Assembly: GCA_964558295.1 (NCBI GenBank) | Contig: CAZLDQ010000162.1 | Span: forward strand, 1-12,903 | Length of the DNA stretch: 12,903 bases | Direction: 5' to 3' | Source: JBDKTH01 sp964558295 | GTDB taxonomy: Bacteria; Planctomycetota; Planctomycetia; Pirellulales; Thermoguttaceae | In this document: piece after piece, positions 1-12,203 of the stretch | Layout: the number at the start of each line of letters is the position of its first letter | How positions within the stretch are numbered: the stretch's first letter is position 1 | Notes under the pieces: generated by a model | What the model was told of the DNA's origin: nothing | Databases searched by the model: none | What the model saw: only the letters and a program-made list of their open reading frames with translations | Made by a program: the position numbers and the translations under genes

Positions 1-441
1 GTTTAGTGACCGTGCGGTCACTTTTCAATACTAATTGGCCGACAAGGGGAACCCTTCCGTCACGATCCGATCTTCTATACGGATTTTCCGCGCCTTTTTG
101 CCAAAAAATCGAGTATCCCATCTCCCTTCCAAAGTGGTGAGATATAGCCTTTAGGGCGATACTCAAATGACTCGAAGGAGTTGGCAAGATAGTCCATGTC
201 GGATTGATGTATCGTAATATGACTGTTGGGTCGGAATAAAAGACGCTATCGTATCGCAATCGGGTTCTGGTGACGCTTGCAGGTGGTCTGGTGCGATCGG
301 TCTGTTCGCCTGTCCTGTCGTGAACCTTGGCACGGTCCCGCTTGGGTGATACGCTAGCGGATGCATCGGTGATGCCGAGGGCTTTGCCGACCCTTGCTAT
401 GGCGAGGCTTTGAGGATTGGTTTACACACGAGGAAACCGCC
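1..441. other. Gene-free leader region upstream of the esterase
   Basis: No convincing gene lies in these 441 bases. The one open frame of note, on the - strand at 163-366, has no recognisable motif and no ribosome binding site. The first 240 bases look visibly richer in A and T than the coding DNA that follows. The stretch contains a perfect palindrome at 5-22 (listed separately) and a short T5-G-C-C-A6 run near 95-110. I could not pick a promoter with good -35 and -10 boxes for the esterase gene, although it must lie here or further left. Confidence 0.6.
5..22. promoter_or_regulatory. Perfect palindrome AGTGACCG-TG-CGGTCACT, TetR-type operator candidate
   Basis: The two 8-base arms AGTGACCG and CGGTCACT are exact reverse complements around a central TG. 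The size and the GTGACCG..CGGTCAC core resemble operators bound by TetR-family repressor dimers, which often sit next to the repressor's own gene; that family resemblance is from general knowledge. The palindrome is followed by TTTT on the + strand, so a weak intrinsic terminator for a gene left of the window is the alternative, but four T residues and a two-base loop make that less attractive. No regulator gene is visible inside the window, so the regulated gene may lie to the left. Confidence 0.45.
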
Positions 442-1761
442 ATGATGTTGCGTAGTTCGTGTTCGGTGTTCGCGGTTGGGCTCTGCCTGCTCTTGGCCCC
501 GATGACTCGTGCCCAGGAACTGCAGGTCGTTCCTGACCATGCCCTGGGTGTCTACCAGCCAGGCGAAACGATTCGCTGGAATGTTCACGGCGAGGGGGCC
601 GACGGCTCCGAGGCTGTCTATGTTCTCAAGAAGGGTGGGTTGACCGAATTGGCCAAGGGGCAGATCGCCTTGTCGGGCGGTCGTGGGCACCTTGAAGCCA
701 AGCTTGACGAACCCGGCTGGTTGCTTCTGAACGTGAGCATCCAACCGGCTCAAGGCAAAAAGGTCACGGGGGCAGGAGGTGCTCTGGTCGCACCGGAGAA
801 GATCCAGCCGGCCGTGCCTTGCCCGGACGATTTCGACGCCTTTTGGGAGGCCAAGCTTAAAGAGTTGGCGGCCGTGCCGATGAGTCCGACGCTTGAGGCG
901 GCCGAGAGCGGCAAGCCGGATGTCGAGTACTTCAAGATTACGATGAATAACATCCGCGGTTCCCGAATCCGCGGCCAACTGGCGCGCCCGAAGCAGGGGG
1001 GCAAGTTGCCCGCGATGCTCATTGTGCAATGGGCTGGCGTTTATCCGCTCGCCAAGGACTGGGTTCTCGGTCCGGCTGCGGAAGGCTGGCTGGTGCTCAA
1101 CATCAACGCCCACGACTTGCCGATCGACGAGTCTTTGCAGTTCTATGAGGATCAGAAGACGGGGCCGCTCAAGGATTATCCGGCCATCGGCAACGGCGAC
1201 CGCGAGACTAGCTATTTCCTGCGGATGTATCTGTCCTGCTACCGGGCTGTCGAGTATCTGATCGAACGTCCCGACTGGAACGGTCAGACGTTGATCGTCA
1301 CTGGAGGCAGCCAGGGGGGCTTGCAGTCGATCGTTACGGCCGGGCTGCATCCGAAGACGTCGGCCGTTTTGGCCTGCGTACCGGCCGGTTGTGATCTCCT
1401 GGGGCCCGAGGCCGGCCGGCTGCCCGGCTGGCCGATGTGGTACTGGAAGACCGAGGGGAAGGACAAGGCCGAGGTCCATCGTGCGGCCGGCTATTACGAT
1501 GTGGTCAACTTTGCCTCACGTGTGACGTGCCCCGTGCTGATTGGCGTGGGGCTGATCGACACCACTTGCCCTTCGCCGGGTGTGTTTGCTGCTTACAACC
1601 AGTTGAAGGGCCCCAAGGAAATCGTGGTCCTGCCGTTTGCCGAACATCTCGACAAGAAGGGGTCGCATGGTCCCTACTATGTCCGGTTCAACGTTTGGAA
1701 ACAGACGTTCCTTCAAGGCAAAGGCTACCAAGACATCCCCCCTTCTCCTTCGGTGCATTGA
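442..1761 (+). CDS. Secreted CE7-family (acetyl xylan esterase-like) alpha/beta hydrolase
   Basis: This 439-residue protein is probably an exported serine esterase that removes acetyl groups from sugars, as CE7 acetyl xylan esterases and cephalosporin C deacetylases do. It begins with a signal peptide (hydrophobic stretch ending LAPMTRAQ), then an N-terminal beta-rich region of about 110 residues. The CE7 catalytic domain starts near the CPDDFDAFW motif. The nucleophile elbow is GGSQGG with Ser290; Asp373 in GLIDTTCP and His402 in FAEH complete the triad. Typical CE7 enzymes have about 320 residues, so the N-terminal domain is an addition. The start at 442 is chosen over the in-frame ATG at 394 because GAGGA lies 7 bases before it and the signal peptide follows directly; 445 is also possible. 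The phospholipase-like gene follows after 51 bases and may be co-transcribed. The fold and triad are secure; the substrate is inferred. Confidence 0.88.
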   Translation: MMLRSSCSVFAVGLCLLLAPMTRAQELQVVPDHALGVYQPGETIRWNVHGEGADGSEAVYVLKKGGLTELAKGQIALSGGRGHLEAKLDEPGWLLLNVSIQPAQGKKVTGAGGALVAPEKIQPAVPCPDDFDAFWEAKLKELAAVPMSPTLEAAESGKPDVEYFKITMNNIRGSRIRGQLARPKQGGKLPAMLIVQWAGVYPLAKDWVLGPAAEGWLVLNINAHDLPIDESLQFYEDQKTGPLKDYPAIGNGDRETSYFLRMYLSCYRAVEYLIERPDWNGQTLIVTGGSQGGLQSIVTAGLHPKTSAVLACVPAGCDLLGPEAGRLPGWPMWYWKTEGKDKAEVHRAAGYYDVVNFASRVTCPVLIGVGLIDTTCPSPGVFAAYNQLKGPKEIVVLPFAEHLDKKGSHGPYYVRFNVWKQTFLQGKGYQDIPPSPSVH

Positions 1762-1798
1762 AGTTTCCACACAGAAAATGCTTCCGAGAAGACTCTCG

Positions 1799-1805
1799 CA
1801 AGGAG
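1799..1805 (+). promoter_or_regulatory. Strong ribosome binding site of the phospholipase-like gene
   Basis: AAGGAG lies 7 bases before the ATG at 1813 and fixes that start over the out-of-frame ATG at 1806. A small perfect hairpin (CGAGA-AGAC-TCTCG, 1785-1798) sits immediately upstream of it and could influence access, although it is too short to claim a function. Confidence 0.7.
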
Positions 1806-1812
1806 ATGAACG

Positions 1813-3267
1813 ATGAAACGAGTGTTGAACGCGAAGTTGACGGTCTCTCGTCCCGGTATACTCTTCGGACTCGTGACGACGGCCTTGTGGATCGGCTTGG
1901 GGGGGACCAAGGCGGATGCCTGGGGACCGCATCCGCAGATCACGCGTGCGGCGCTGGAGGTGCTTCCCGAGGCCGATCGCTGGAAGGCCGCACTTGGGGA
2001 AGACAACCTGACGGCGCTGACGAGATACTGCTGGTTGCCCGATTGGCGAGATCAGGACTTGGGCGAGTTCTACGCGAACGACTACCTGCTGATTCGCCAG
2101 ATGCCGCGTCATGTTGGCCATTGCATGCCGGCGGTCCAGGAGACCTTCACCCCATACTTCCGCCGGGCCCTGCAAGCGTTGCGCACCGAGACGCCGGTCA
2201 ACGCCTGCCGCCAGATCGGACCGCTGGTGCACTTCGTGGAAGACGTTGGTGCTCCGCCCCATGCCAAAGAACGCTGTCCCCATCACACAGAACTGGAAAA
2301 CTGGGTCCGCGCGGAACAGATTGTGATCGCCGGTTATGAACCCCGTTTGCTGGGCAAGACCGACGACGAGGCCCTGGCCGGCCTGTTGCAGCGGATTGCC
2401 GGGCTGGTCGAGTTCTCCGAGGCTCGCGCCGAACGTGCGTTGCCGTTGGTCTCACAGCCTCAGCCCGACCGTGCTCAGGTCGAGCCGATTGTCCTGGAGT
2501 CCGCCCTGGAAAGCGCCCGCGTAACGGCCGACATGCTCTATACGATCTTCAGCCTGGGGCTTGCGCCGCAACCGGAGGGAGCAACTCTGACGGGCCTGGT
2601 CACGGCGGCTCCATTGCCGCAGCGCAACAATCACGGCGCGAGGATTGCGCTTCTGGATACCGACTACGCCACCTTGGCCGTGAGCGCCAAGCCGCAGTCC
2701 GAAGCCACCCTCTGGCAAGGCAACTACTTGTTTCATCATCTGCCGCCGGGAACTTATCGGGTGCTGGCCTATCGCACCGCTTCGCAGTATTACATCTCGG
2801 AGCCAATCACCTTGACGGCCGGCAAACAGACGCGGCTTGATTTCACGCTTCCAGCAGTCGAACCGGCCGGGAATGTCGTGGAAAATCCCGATGGGCAGTT
2901 GTCCTATTTACAACCGGGCGTCCCAGACCGCTGGAAACAGGCCAAGTCGGCCGACTCCGCCGTTTGGCTCAGTTCTCCGGCTTGGGTGAAACCGGGGATG
3001 ACCTACCGCTGTGGGGCCGTGCTCAAAGATCCGACGGTGAAGGTCAGCTTCCATTTCCAGGCAAAGCCGGGGAAGGGCGGCACCGTTCCGCCGCCGGCGG
3101 TCTGTCCCCTCGTGACCAGTGGCGACCGGCGTGCTGAACTGACGACCACCCTCGATGCACAGCGTCAAAGTGTGGTTGTCGAAGTGCAGTCTTCGCGCCC
3201 GCTGACCGAGGTGATCGAGAACGTCTGGGTGGTGCCGGAAGTGCCGCCCGAGAGTTCGCGGAAGTAG
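1813..3267 (+). CDS. Exported zinc-dependent phospholipase C / P1 nuclease-fold protein with C-terminal beta domains
   Basis: The 484-residue protein has a signal peptide ending TKADA, after which the mature chain would begin with Trp37. In bacterial zinc phospholipase C the mature N-terminal Trp is itself a zinc ligand. The other ligands can be matched: His40 (WGPH), probably Asp77 (LPDW), His100 or His103, His140-Asp144-His150 in HFVEDVGAPPH with the exact 4 and 6 spacing of the family, and His158-Glu162 in HTELE. This suggests an active three-zinc phosphodiesterase cutting phospholipids or nucleic acids outside the cytoplasm. Residues about 260-347 look like a carboxypeptidase-regulatory/CNA-B-like beta sandwich (LPPGTYRV motif). 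Residues about 354-480 resemble a galactose-binding-like domain; both of these calls are weaker. The family's catalytic part is usually about 250 residues, so the C-terminal half is extra. Phospholipase versus nuclease activity cannot be decided by eye. Confidence 0.8.
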   Translation: MKRVLNAKLTVSRPGILFGLVTTALWIGLGGTKADAWGPHPQITRAALEVLPEADRWKAALGEDNLTALTRYCWLPDWRDQDLGEFYANDYLLIRQMPRHVGHCMPAVQETFTPYFRRALQALRTETPVNACRQIGPLVHFVEDVGAPPHAKERCPHHTELENWVRAEQIVIAGYEPRLLGKTDDEALAGLLQRIAGLVEFSEARAERALPLVSQPQPDRAQVEPIVLESALESARVTADMLYTIFSLGLAPQPEGATLTGLVTAAPLPQRNNHGARIALLDTDYATLAVSAKPQSEATLWQGNYLFHHLPPGTYRVLAYRTASQYYISEPITLTAGKQTRLDFTLPAVEPAGNVVENPDGQLSYLQPGVPDRWKQAKSADSAVWLSSPAWVKPGMTYRCGAVLKDPTVKVSFHFQAKPGKGGTVPPPAVCPLVTSGDRRAELTTTLDAQRQSVVVEVQSSRPLTEVIENVWVVPEVPPESSRK

Positions 3268-6200
3268 CGAGCCTCGGAGGAGTCGGGGCGTCGTGCGCGC
3301 AACAACTCACGCAGCCACGAGCGGCTGATGTCGGCGACGATCAATAGATGGGCCCAACGTCCGCTTTCTGCGAAAACGCGAGACTCTTGAACCGAAAACG
3401 GCACTAGTCGTCATCCATCTGAAGAGTATGCAAGCACTTCGTGAGTAGCTTGTTGGAGATCCAGCCTCGCAGAAACCAGAGAATCGGCACTTGCCGGACA
3501 AGCTCAAGCAGAATGGATACGCGCGCGATCGCGATCTGCAACTGCGTGTGCGGATCAATCTGGTAGGCGATTTCCACACCGAGGTAGTTCTTAAACGTGA
3601 ACGGGGCGAGCATCCTGACATCGGCCGCACGGATCTGGTAGCGTGCCCCAACGCCCTCGATCAACAAACGGCAATTCTTGTCGTCAAAGAAGATCAGGAC
3701 GTGATCGTCACCATCGATCGAGAGCTTTGCCATCTTGGTCCGGTCAGAGTCGGAAAGCTCGGCGGCCATGATATCCGTTCCGCCGGAACGCTCGGCCAGT
3801 TCACGGGCGCGGGCCCCAATCAACCACGAGACAATCTGGCGATGGACTTTGCAGGGCACGAAGAACGGGATGATCCCCCCCACCGAACAGCACACGGCTA
3901 CGACCATAAGCCCCGTATTGCCCGCCCCCGGTCCGGCCCGCTCTGCCGTGGAACCCAACAGTGCGCCGCCGATCAGCAGCGCAAAGCCGAGGACGAGCAT
4001 CACCAGCGTAATTTTTCCAGGCGTCCAGCCTAAGAGCGGTCTTTCGGCGACCGGCGTACAGAACGAGCCGGGAAAGGCAAACGGATCGTCAAAATACCCC
4101 TCGCCAATCGCCCGAATCGACGCTTTGATCGCCGGATACCGGAAATCCGTCTCCCAAGTCTTTGCAGCCATCGTCTTCCCCGCCTGGTTCTGAGGGACCC
4201 GAACCGCCCGTTGCTTGGCTCCCCTTAGGATTGTGTTTTCAGGGTAAGGCCACTACGAGAACTGCGACGAGTGCCACGATTCCTTGCCTGCGCAACCACT
4301 GCTTGCCCTTTGACTTCGACGTGCGCTTGTTCATCGCTTGCCCAACCTTGCGAAAGCCCCATCCCCATTGAGCATGGCGAATTCTACCCCGGCGGCAGAT
4401 GGTCCGGCAAGAGGTGGAACTGGGCCAATTGGAAGCGGGGCCACGACTTGTTTTTGCCAGGCTGCCCCAGTTTTCTTATTCAATCTCAAATCTCAAATTT
4501 CAAATCCCAGATCAGAATTCAAAGAATTCGCTCGCAATTGGGCCAGCGATTCTGCTAGGCTCAGGTTGGCGTTGAAAGAGAAAGGAACACAACCCATGGT
4601 AAACCCGAAGACGATGGATCTGGCAGAAATCATGCGTACTAAGCCATCTGCCGAAGCAGAGGACGCCGACGACCGGCGCAACGTGTTTCGCCGCTGGATG
4701 GAATACTGCTGCTTGCCGGGCGCGAGCGGCATCCGCCCGGAGCCGGAAGACCGGACCGTTCCCCCCGACAGTGAACTGCTCCCACAACACGGCGAAAGCG
4801 TTGACCAAAAGGAAATCGACCGCGTCAAGCGGCTCGCCGTAGAGCTTGGGGCTCGAGGGAGACTGTTTGCCCGGCAAGGGACGGTGGTGGCGACGTGGCG
4901 CATGCACAAGGGGAATCGTCTGGGCCCTTATTATCGGTTAGCTTATCGTGAGGATGGACGCCAGAAGTCGATCTATCTGGGCGCGTCGGCCTGGGTGGCT
5001 CGGCAGGTCCGTTGGCTCCTGGCCAGACTCCAGACGCCGCTTCGTCAGGGGCGTTCCCTGGAGCGAGTTCGAGCAGTGATTCGAGCTTCGCTCCGTCGTC
5101 ATCAGGCCCAGGCCCAATCCCTCTTCGGCGCCCTGGGCGTTCAGGTCAAAGGTCTCAGGTACCCCGGCCTCCTGAGCCACCTCCGTGACCTGCTCCGTTC
5201 CCGCGAAGCCGTCGCCCACCAGCGCCGCGTAGCCTCTGCCTGGCGGGTCATCACCGGCCAGGACGAAGGCGGAACACCCCAGACGTACCGAACCGCGTCA
5301 TGCCCAAGCAATTCCTCCGCGTAATGTGTCCTCCATCGACAGGCTGTCGCCCTCCGCCCCCCCCGCCTTGGCTGGTTTCCCGCCTAAGGGCGAGCAGGGG
5401 AGTCTGGGGCACCGCGGTCGTTTTTGGCCGTGTGGTGGCTTTCGCGTCGCTACAATCCTGGTTATCGGCATCACATTACCCTTGATCACAGTTGTCCCCT
5501 CCGTGTTAGGCGGTTCTGTAGCGTAGGCTTATAGTGTATTCGATGGGGTGATCGAATGGGCCGTTTGTCCACCATTCTGTCGGCGAGGTGCTTGACCATG
5601 GAGCCACCGCGTCTTTCCGAATCCTCCGCCCGGGTCTACCTGACGATCGTGCTCGGGATGTCAATGCTCATCCTCGCAATGGTGTATGTGCTACATGTGG
5701 GAAACCAGATCAATGAGCAGTACCTTCCCTTGTTGAACGCCTCGGCGGAGATACGCGATGTTGTGTCCAGCCAGGGCCGGCTGATTGTCGGACTGCAAGC
5801 GGTTTTGATCTTCATTTCGCTCATGATGACGTTCTTGATTGTCGGGTCGTTTCGCCGTTACGATACGGCGCGGCGGCAAGCGGAGGAGCGGCTCGCGCAA
5901 ACACAACGTGAAGCGGAGAATGCCAACCAGTGTAAGAGCGACTTCCTGGCTAACATGAGCCATGAGATGCGCACGCCGCTGACGGCGATTCTCGGCTATG
6001 CCGACCTGCTGGCCGAAGAGCCGGATGCGGTCGATGCCTGCGTGGCGGCCGAGATCATCCGACGCAACGGCGCCCATCTTCTGACGCTGATCAACGATAT
6101 CCTCGATCTGTCGAAGATCGAGGCCGGCAAATATGAGACGAAGCTGGATATCTGTTCGCCCAGCCAACTCGTCACCGAGGTGGTGACCCTGATGCGGATT

Positions 6201-9200
6201 CGTGCGGAGGCCAAGGGAATCACCCTCACGGCTCAGTCGGAAGGCCCGATTCCGGAGACAATCACCACCGATTCGACGCGTTTGCGTCAGATCTTGCTGA
6301 ATGTTATTGGCAATGCCGTCAAGTTTACCGAGACCGGCGAGATCCGCGTGATTTTGCGGTTGATAGAGGAGGCGGGCAAGCCGTTGATCCGGTTCGATGT
6401 CATCGACACGGGAATCGGCATGTCGAGCGAGGAGCTGGACCATCTGTTCTTGCCGTTCACACAGGGCCGGCGAAAACTCGGGGGGACAGGGCTCGGCTTG
6501 GCGATCAGCCGCCGCCTTACGCGAATCCTCGGCGGCGATATCAAGGTGACGAGCAGACTCGGTCAGGGAAGCACCTTTGAGATTACGGTCGCCGCGGGCG
6601 ATCTGGACGGGGTGCCCCTCATTGAGCAGGACGCGACCTCGCCCGCGACCGGACTCAAGCCGCCAGGGGGTGAGATGGCCAAGGCTGCACGGCTGCCTTG
6701 CCGGATCTTGCTGGCCGAGGATGGACCGGACAATCAACGCTTTGTCTCGCTCCTTCTCCGGCGAGTTGGGGCGGATGTTGCCATCGCGGAGAACGGGCAG
6801 ATCGCTGTCGAACTGGCACTCAAGGCCGAAGCTGAACAATCGCCGTTCCGTCTGGTGGTTATGGATATGCATATGCCAATCATGGACGGCTATGAGGCCA
6901 CCCGCCGCCTTCGTGAAAAAGGATTCACACGGCCGATCATCGCCTTGACCGCGTACGCGATGAAGGACGACATGGCCAAGTGTCTGGCCGCCGGGTGCGA
7001 CGCCTACGTGAGCAAGCCGGTTGACCGCCGGCAGTTCCTGGAGGTGTTGCACTCACACCTGACCGCGACCGCTTCGGCGGCGGATGGCATTTCCACCCTC
7101 GAACAGCCGGCCAACTTGCCCGGGTAGAGTCAGCCAGACGAATCGGCATCGAACGCAGACGGCGGACCACTACAGCGGTCACCACATCGTGTACAAGTGC
7201 GAATTGCCCTTCGTCGTCATTGTCGAACTGGCGGTCGAGATGACAGAACTTGTCGACGAATGGGGATAGAGTTGGTGGACAATCGTCGTGGAATGACTCG
7301 ATGGGGAGGGGCCGGACAATCGTTGCAGCCGTCAAGCCTGGTAAACCTGGAAAACTCTTCGCAGGCGGCAAAGAACCTTGGGGGACACAAGTAACGCCGT
7401 CCGATCCTATTGGCAGAGGGCTGGCGGTGTCGTCAGGGAGCAGCCCGATCCGTCGGACAGATAACGTCGATCAACCGAGCCTGCGTCAGGAAGGGGCCGT
7501 TTCGTGCAACTCAAGAATTGCCTTGCGCCGATGGCAGGCCTCATGCTGCTGTGGGCAGGCATTGGGAGAGTGGACGCCCAGGAGACTCGTCGGTTCATTT
7601 TCCCTGAACAGCGGCGTCTGGAGATCCGCGATCCTTCGCAATTGCCTCGCACTCACGTTCCCGATATCCCACCGCCGCCGACTGTCGCCACGCCGCCATC
7701 GTCAAATGAGGTCTGGACGCTGTCGTTGGATGAGGCGATTCGTTGCGCATTGGCCAATGCCGACGTGGTTCGGGTTGCTGCTGGTGACACGGTCGTTGCC
7801 TCCGGGGCAACAATCTATGAACCGGCGATTCAAAATACACAGATCGACCAAAACCGGGCCGCGTTCGATCCCAAATTGGAGAGTCGGAATACCTTTTCCC
7901 GGATCGAACAACCCTATGCTACAGGAATTTCCCCCCAGGTCGGCATTGATGCCAATTCGATCGACGGATTTCAGTCGTCGGCGGGCGTAACGAAGTCGTT
8001 TGCGACTGGCGGCAGCATGGGGATGGATGTCAATGTCGACCATAGCCGCCTGCGCAATTCAAACGATCTGTTGTTGAACCCCCAGACGGGCAACAATGTT
8101 TCCCTCTACTTCAATCAACCCCTTTTGAAAGGGGCTGGCAGCCGTGCCAACCTTGCTCCCATCCTGATCGCCCGGATCAACACGGAACGGTCCTTTTTTC
8201 AGTTGAAGGATTCGGTTCAGGACCTCGTGCTCAGCGTAATCCAGACTTACTGGAACATGTCGTATGCCCAATTAGATGTCTGGGCACGTCGGCAGCAGGT
8301 GGAGCAGGGGCGGGAAGCGTTGGAACGTGCGGAGGGACGGTTGTCGGTGGGGTTGGGCGACGAGGGGGACGTGGCCCAAGCTCGCGTCTCGTATGAGAAC
8401 TTTCGTGCACTGTTGGTCGCTTCCGAGGCAAGGTTGCTCAACCAAGAGGCCGTCATGCGCAATCTGCTCGGCTTGCCGCCTTCCGACCCGCGGCACATCC
8501 AGTTGGCCACGGCCCCGATTACTACATGCCTGAAGACACCTTGGGACAGCCTGATGCGCCTGGCCGAACAGTATCGGCCCGACGTGATCGAACTGAAGCT
8601 GATTCTGGAAGCTGACCAACAGTATCTGGCCATGTCGCGCAACCAAGCGTTACCGCAGGTCGACGTCGGCGCCCTGTATCGTTGGAACGGCCTGGAAGGG
8701 ACAACGCCGGTTGGTCAACACGTGTCTTCCCGCGGCGGTGAGTATCCGGATTGGGAGGTCGGCGTCACGTTTTCCGTGCCCCTTGGGTTGCGCAAGGAGC
8801 GGGCGGCGATTCGTGAGCGGGAACTGCTGATCATGCGTGATCGGGCTAATCTGCAACAGGCCCTCCATAGTGTTTCGCACGAGTTGGCTGCGAGCTTTCG
8901 CAATCTGGCCCAATACTACCAGCAATACGAGGCCTACCGCCGGATGCGGGAGGCCTCCCGGCTGAACCTCGATCGTCAGATGGCCGACTTCATGGTCGGC
9001 CGCCGGACCCTGTACCTCAACGTGCTCCAGGCGCTGACCGATTGGGGCAATGCGGTGACCTCGGAATATCAGGCTTTGATCCAGTACAACACCGAGCTGG
9101 CACGGTTAGAGGCCCTGACGGGGACGATTCTGGAAACCCACGGAGTTCGCTTTTTTGAGGAGCGTTACCACTCGATTGGGCCGATTGGCCGCTTCGGCGC

Positions 9201-12172
9201 CGAACCGTGTTATCCTCGCGACATGCGCCCAGGTCCGAACACCGATCAGCCTCCCCCTCCAGGCAGTGAGACCTATCGGCGTCCCGAGTCATTGGAAATC
9301 CCCGACGTAGACGGTGAGAACTAGCGAGGTCTACTCGTACCGTAGCGATTCGATCGGATCGAGCAGGCTTGCCTTACGAGCAGGATAATAGCCAAAGAAC
9401 ATTCCGACCGCACCGGCAAAGAGCAGGGAGACGATAATGGCCTCCACGGAGATCGTTATCGGCCATCGCGCCCCGCTGAGAATGGCGTTGAGAATGTAGG
9501 TTCCGCCTACCGAGGTGACTACGCCCACCACGACTCCCAGGGCGCCGCCTAAGGTGGAAAGCAGGATCGCCTCGACGAGGAACTGGCGGAGAATATCGCG
9601 GGAGCGGGCGCCGACTGCCAGTCGAATGCCGATTTCGCGGGTTCGTTCGGTGACAGAAACGAGCATGATGTTCATGATACCCACGCCGCCGACCACGAGC
9701 GACACGCTAGCCACCGATCCGAGCAGGAGCGTCATCACCCCGGAGATGATTCGCAGCACATTGGCCACTTCGGCCGTGTTCCGTACGGTGAAGTCGTCCG
9801 CAGCGCCGTTGCGCAGATGATGGCGTTCGCGCAAGAGGCGTTCGATTTCCTGTTGGGCATCGGGCATCAGTCGGGGGGACCGCGCGGAGACGAGGATTGC
9901 TCCCACATTGTTGAAGGTCGATCCTTGCAGCCGTTTCTTCACTGTTGTAAAGGGTGCCAGGATAATGTTGTCCTGATCCTGACCGACCAGATTGGCTCCC
10001 TTGGGTTCGAGAATCCCGATGACCCGGAAGGGGATGCTCTTGATGCGAATCATTTTGTCGATCGGATCGGCGGAAGGAAAGAGATTATCGACAAGCGTTT
10101 TGCCGATGACGCAGACTTTGGCTGCCGATCGGACCTCGCGGTCGGTGAAGAATCCACCCCGCCGGATCTGCCAGTTGCGCACGATCAAGTAGGAACCGTC
10201 GACGCCCAAGATTTCGTTAGGCACCCAGTTGAGATTACCGGCAATCACTTGACCTTGGGTGCCGACAATCGGTGAAGCGGCCAGGACGGCCGAGCATTCG
10301 TTTTCGACTGCCTTTGCGTCGGCGGCAGTCAGGGTGGGCGCACTACCCACTCCGCGTCGAACGCCGCCTCCCGACGCGCTGCCGGGAAACACGACCAGCA
10401 CGTTTGTTCCGAGGCTCTGAAACTGTTGTTGGACCATCAGCCCTGCTGATTGGCTGATCGAGACCAGCAGGATTACGGCCGCCACACCAATGACGATCCC
10501 CAGCACGGTCAATCCCGCGCGGGTCTTGTTCTTCCCCAACGCTCGCAGCGCGATCCGGGTCGTCAGCCAGAGGTTCACCAGCGACTCTCCTTCAGGAGGC
10601 AGAGCATACGATATGTCTCCAGTCTAGGGGGAAGCGACCGAACCGTCGACCGTCTTCAGGCCGGTCACTACCTCCTGGTTTTCCCGCAGGCTGTCTGAGA
10701 GAAGCTCCGTATACTTTGTATCGCTCAGACCGACGACTGCTTCGACGGCTGAGAGCAGCTCCCCGTCGAGCACCCAGACATGCCTCCGCGATCGGAATCG
10801 TTTTGAATGGACGCCTTCCTCCGATGCCACCGAGGGGGATTGCTTGGCGTGCTCGTCGGATTTCTCCTCCCAGAGACCTTCGACGATGTTCCGGTCCTTG
10901 GGATGAACCTGTTCCGAGCGTGGATGGAATCGCAACGCCGCATTGGGCACTCGCAGCACGTTGGTATGCTGTTCGATCTGGAACGACAGGTTCGCTGTCA
11001 TTCCTGGCAGAAGTTTCAACTCGCTGTTGGGTGACTCGACGACCACTGTATAGGTTACGACATTCTGAACAGTGGTCGGATTGAGGCGGACTTGGGCAAT
11101 GGTCCCCTCAAAGGTGTCGTCGGGATACGCATCCACCGTGAACTTGACCGGCTGCTTGCGGTGTTCTGCTTCACGGATCAGACCGATATCGGCTTCGTCC
11201 ACAGAGGCATAGACGTACACCTTCTCGTCAAGGTTCGGGGCGACGACGAACAGCACGGGCGTTTGGAACTGTGAGGCCACCGTCTGGCCTGAATCGACCT
11301 TGCGGTCGATCACGAGCCCGTCGACCGGTGACTTGATCGCCGTGAATTCCAGGTTTGTCCGCGCTGAAGCCAGGCTTGCCTCGGACTGGAGGACGGCTGC
11401 TTCCGCCAGCCTCACTTGGGCCTCCAGCGATTTTCGCTCGGCCGTGTACTGATCGACTTCCGTTTCGGAGATGAAGGTTTTCTTGGTTTCTCGCAGCTTC
11501 AAGGCTCGTTTCTCGTCGCGGACGGCCTGTTCCAAGAGTACCTTGACACGTTCGAGGTCCGCTTGCGTATGGGCCAGAGCCGCTTCTTCGCGAGCCACAT
11601 TGGCCTTGTACGTGCGCGGATCGACTTGTGCCAGCAGGTCGTCCTTCTTGACTCGCGAATTGAAGTCCACAAACACCGTTTGGATCGGTCCGGAGACGAA
11701 GGAGCCGACCTGGACGCTCTGTACGGGCTGAATTGTGCCGGTTGAGGTTACCACCAATTGAATGTCACCACGGCTGACCGGCATGGTTTGGTAAAGTGAT
11801 CTGGGATCGCCGCGCCAGGCGTCGCGCAAACGGAAGTATCCGAAAGGCACGCTTGCCAAAACGGCAAGAACCACCGACCAGAGGAGAAGTCGCTTCATAG
11901 GACTGATTGCACTCGACTCGAAACAGTATTGGAACGACTGGTGCCTCTTGGGGAGCCCGAAGTGTTATTCGCCGGCAGGATTCGAACCGTGCAAAGCGTC
12001 GATTGCTTCGTGGAAATCTGTAGTGTCAGAGATTACCTGTCCATCCCGAATCACGACGGCCCGGCGTGCATGACGGGCCACCTCCTGATCATGGGTTACG
12101 AGGATGATGGTAATGCCGTCGTCGGCATTCAGTTGAGCAAACAATTCCAGGACCTCTCGACTCGTGCGCGAG

Positions 12173-12203
<31 letters not shown>
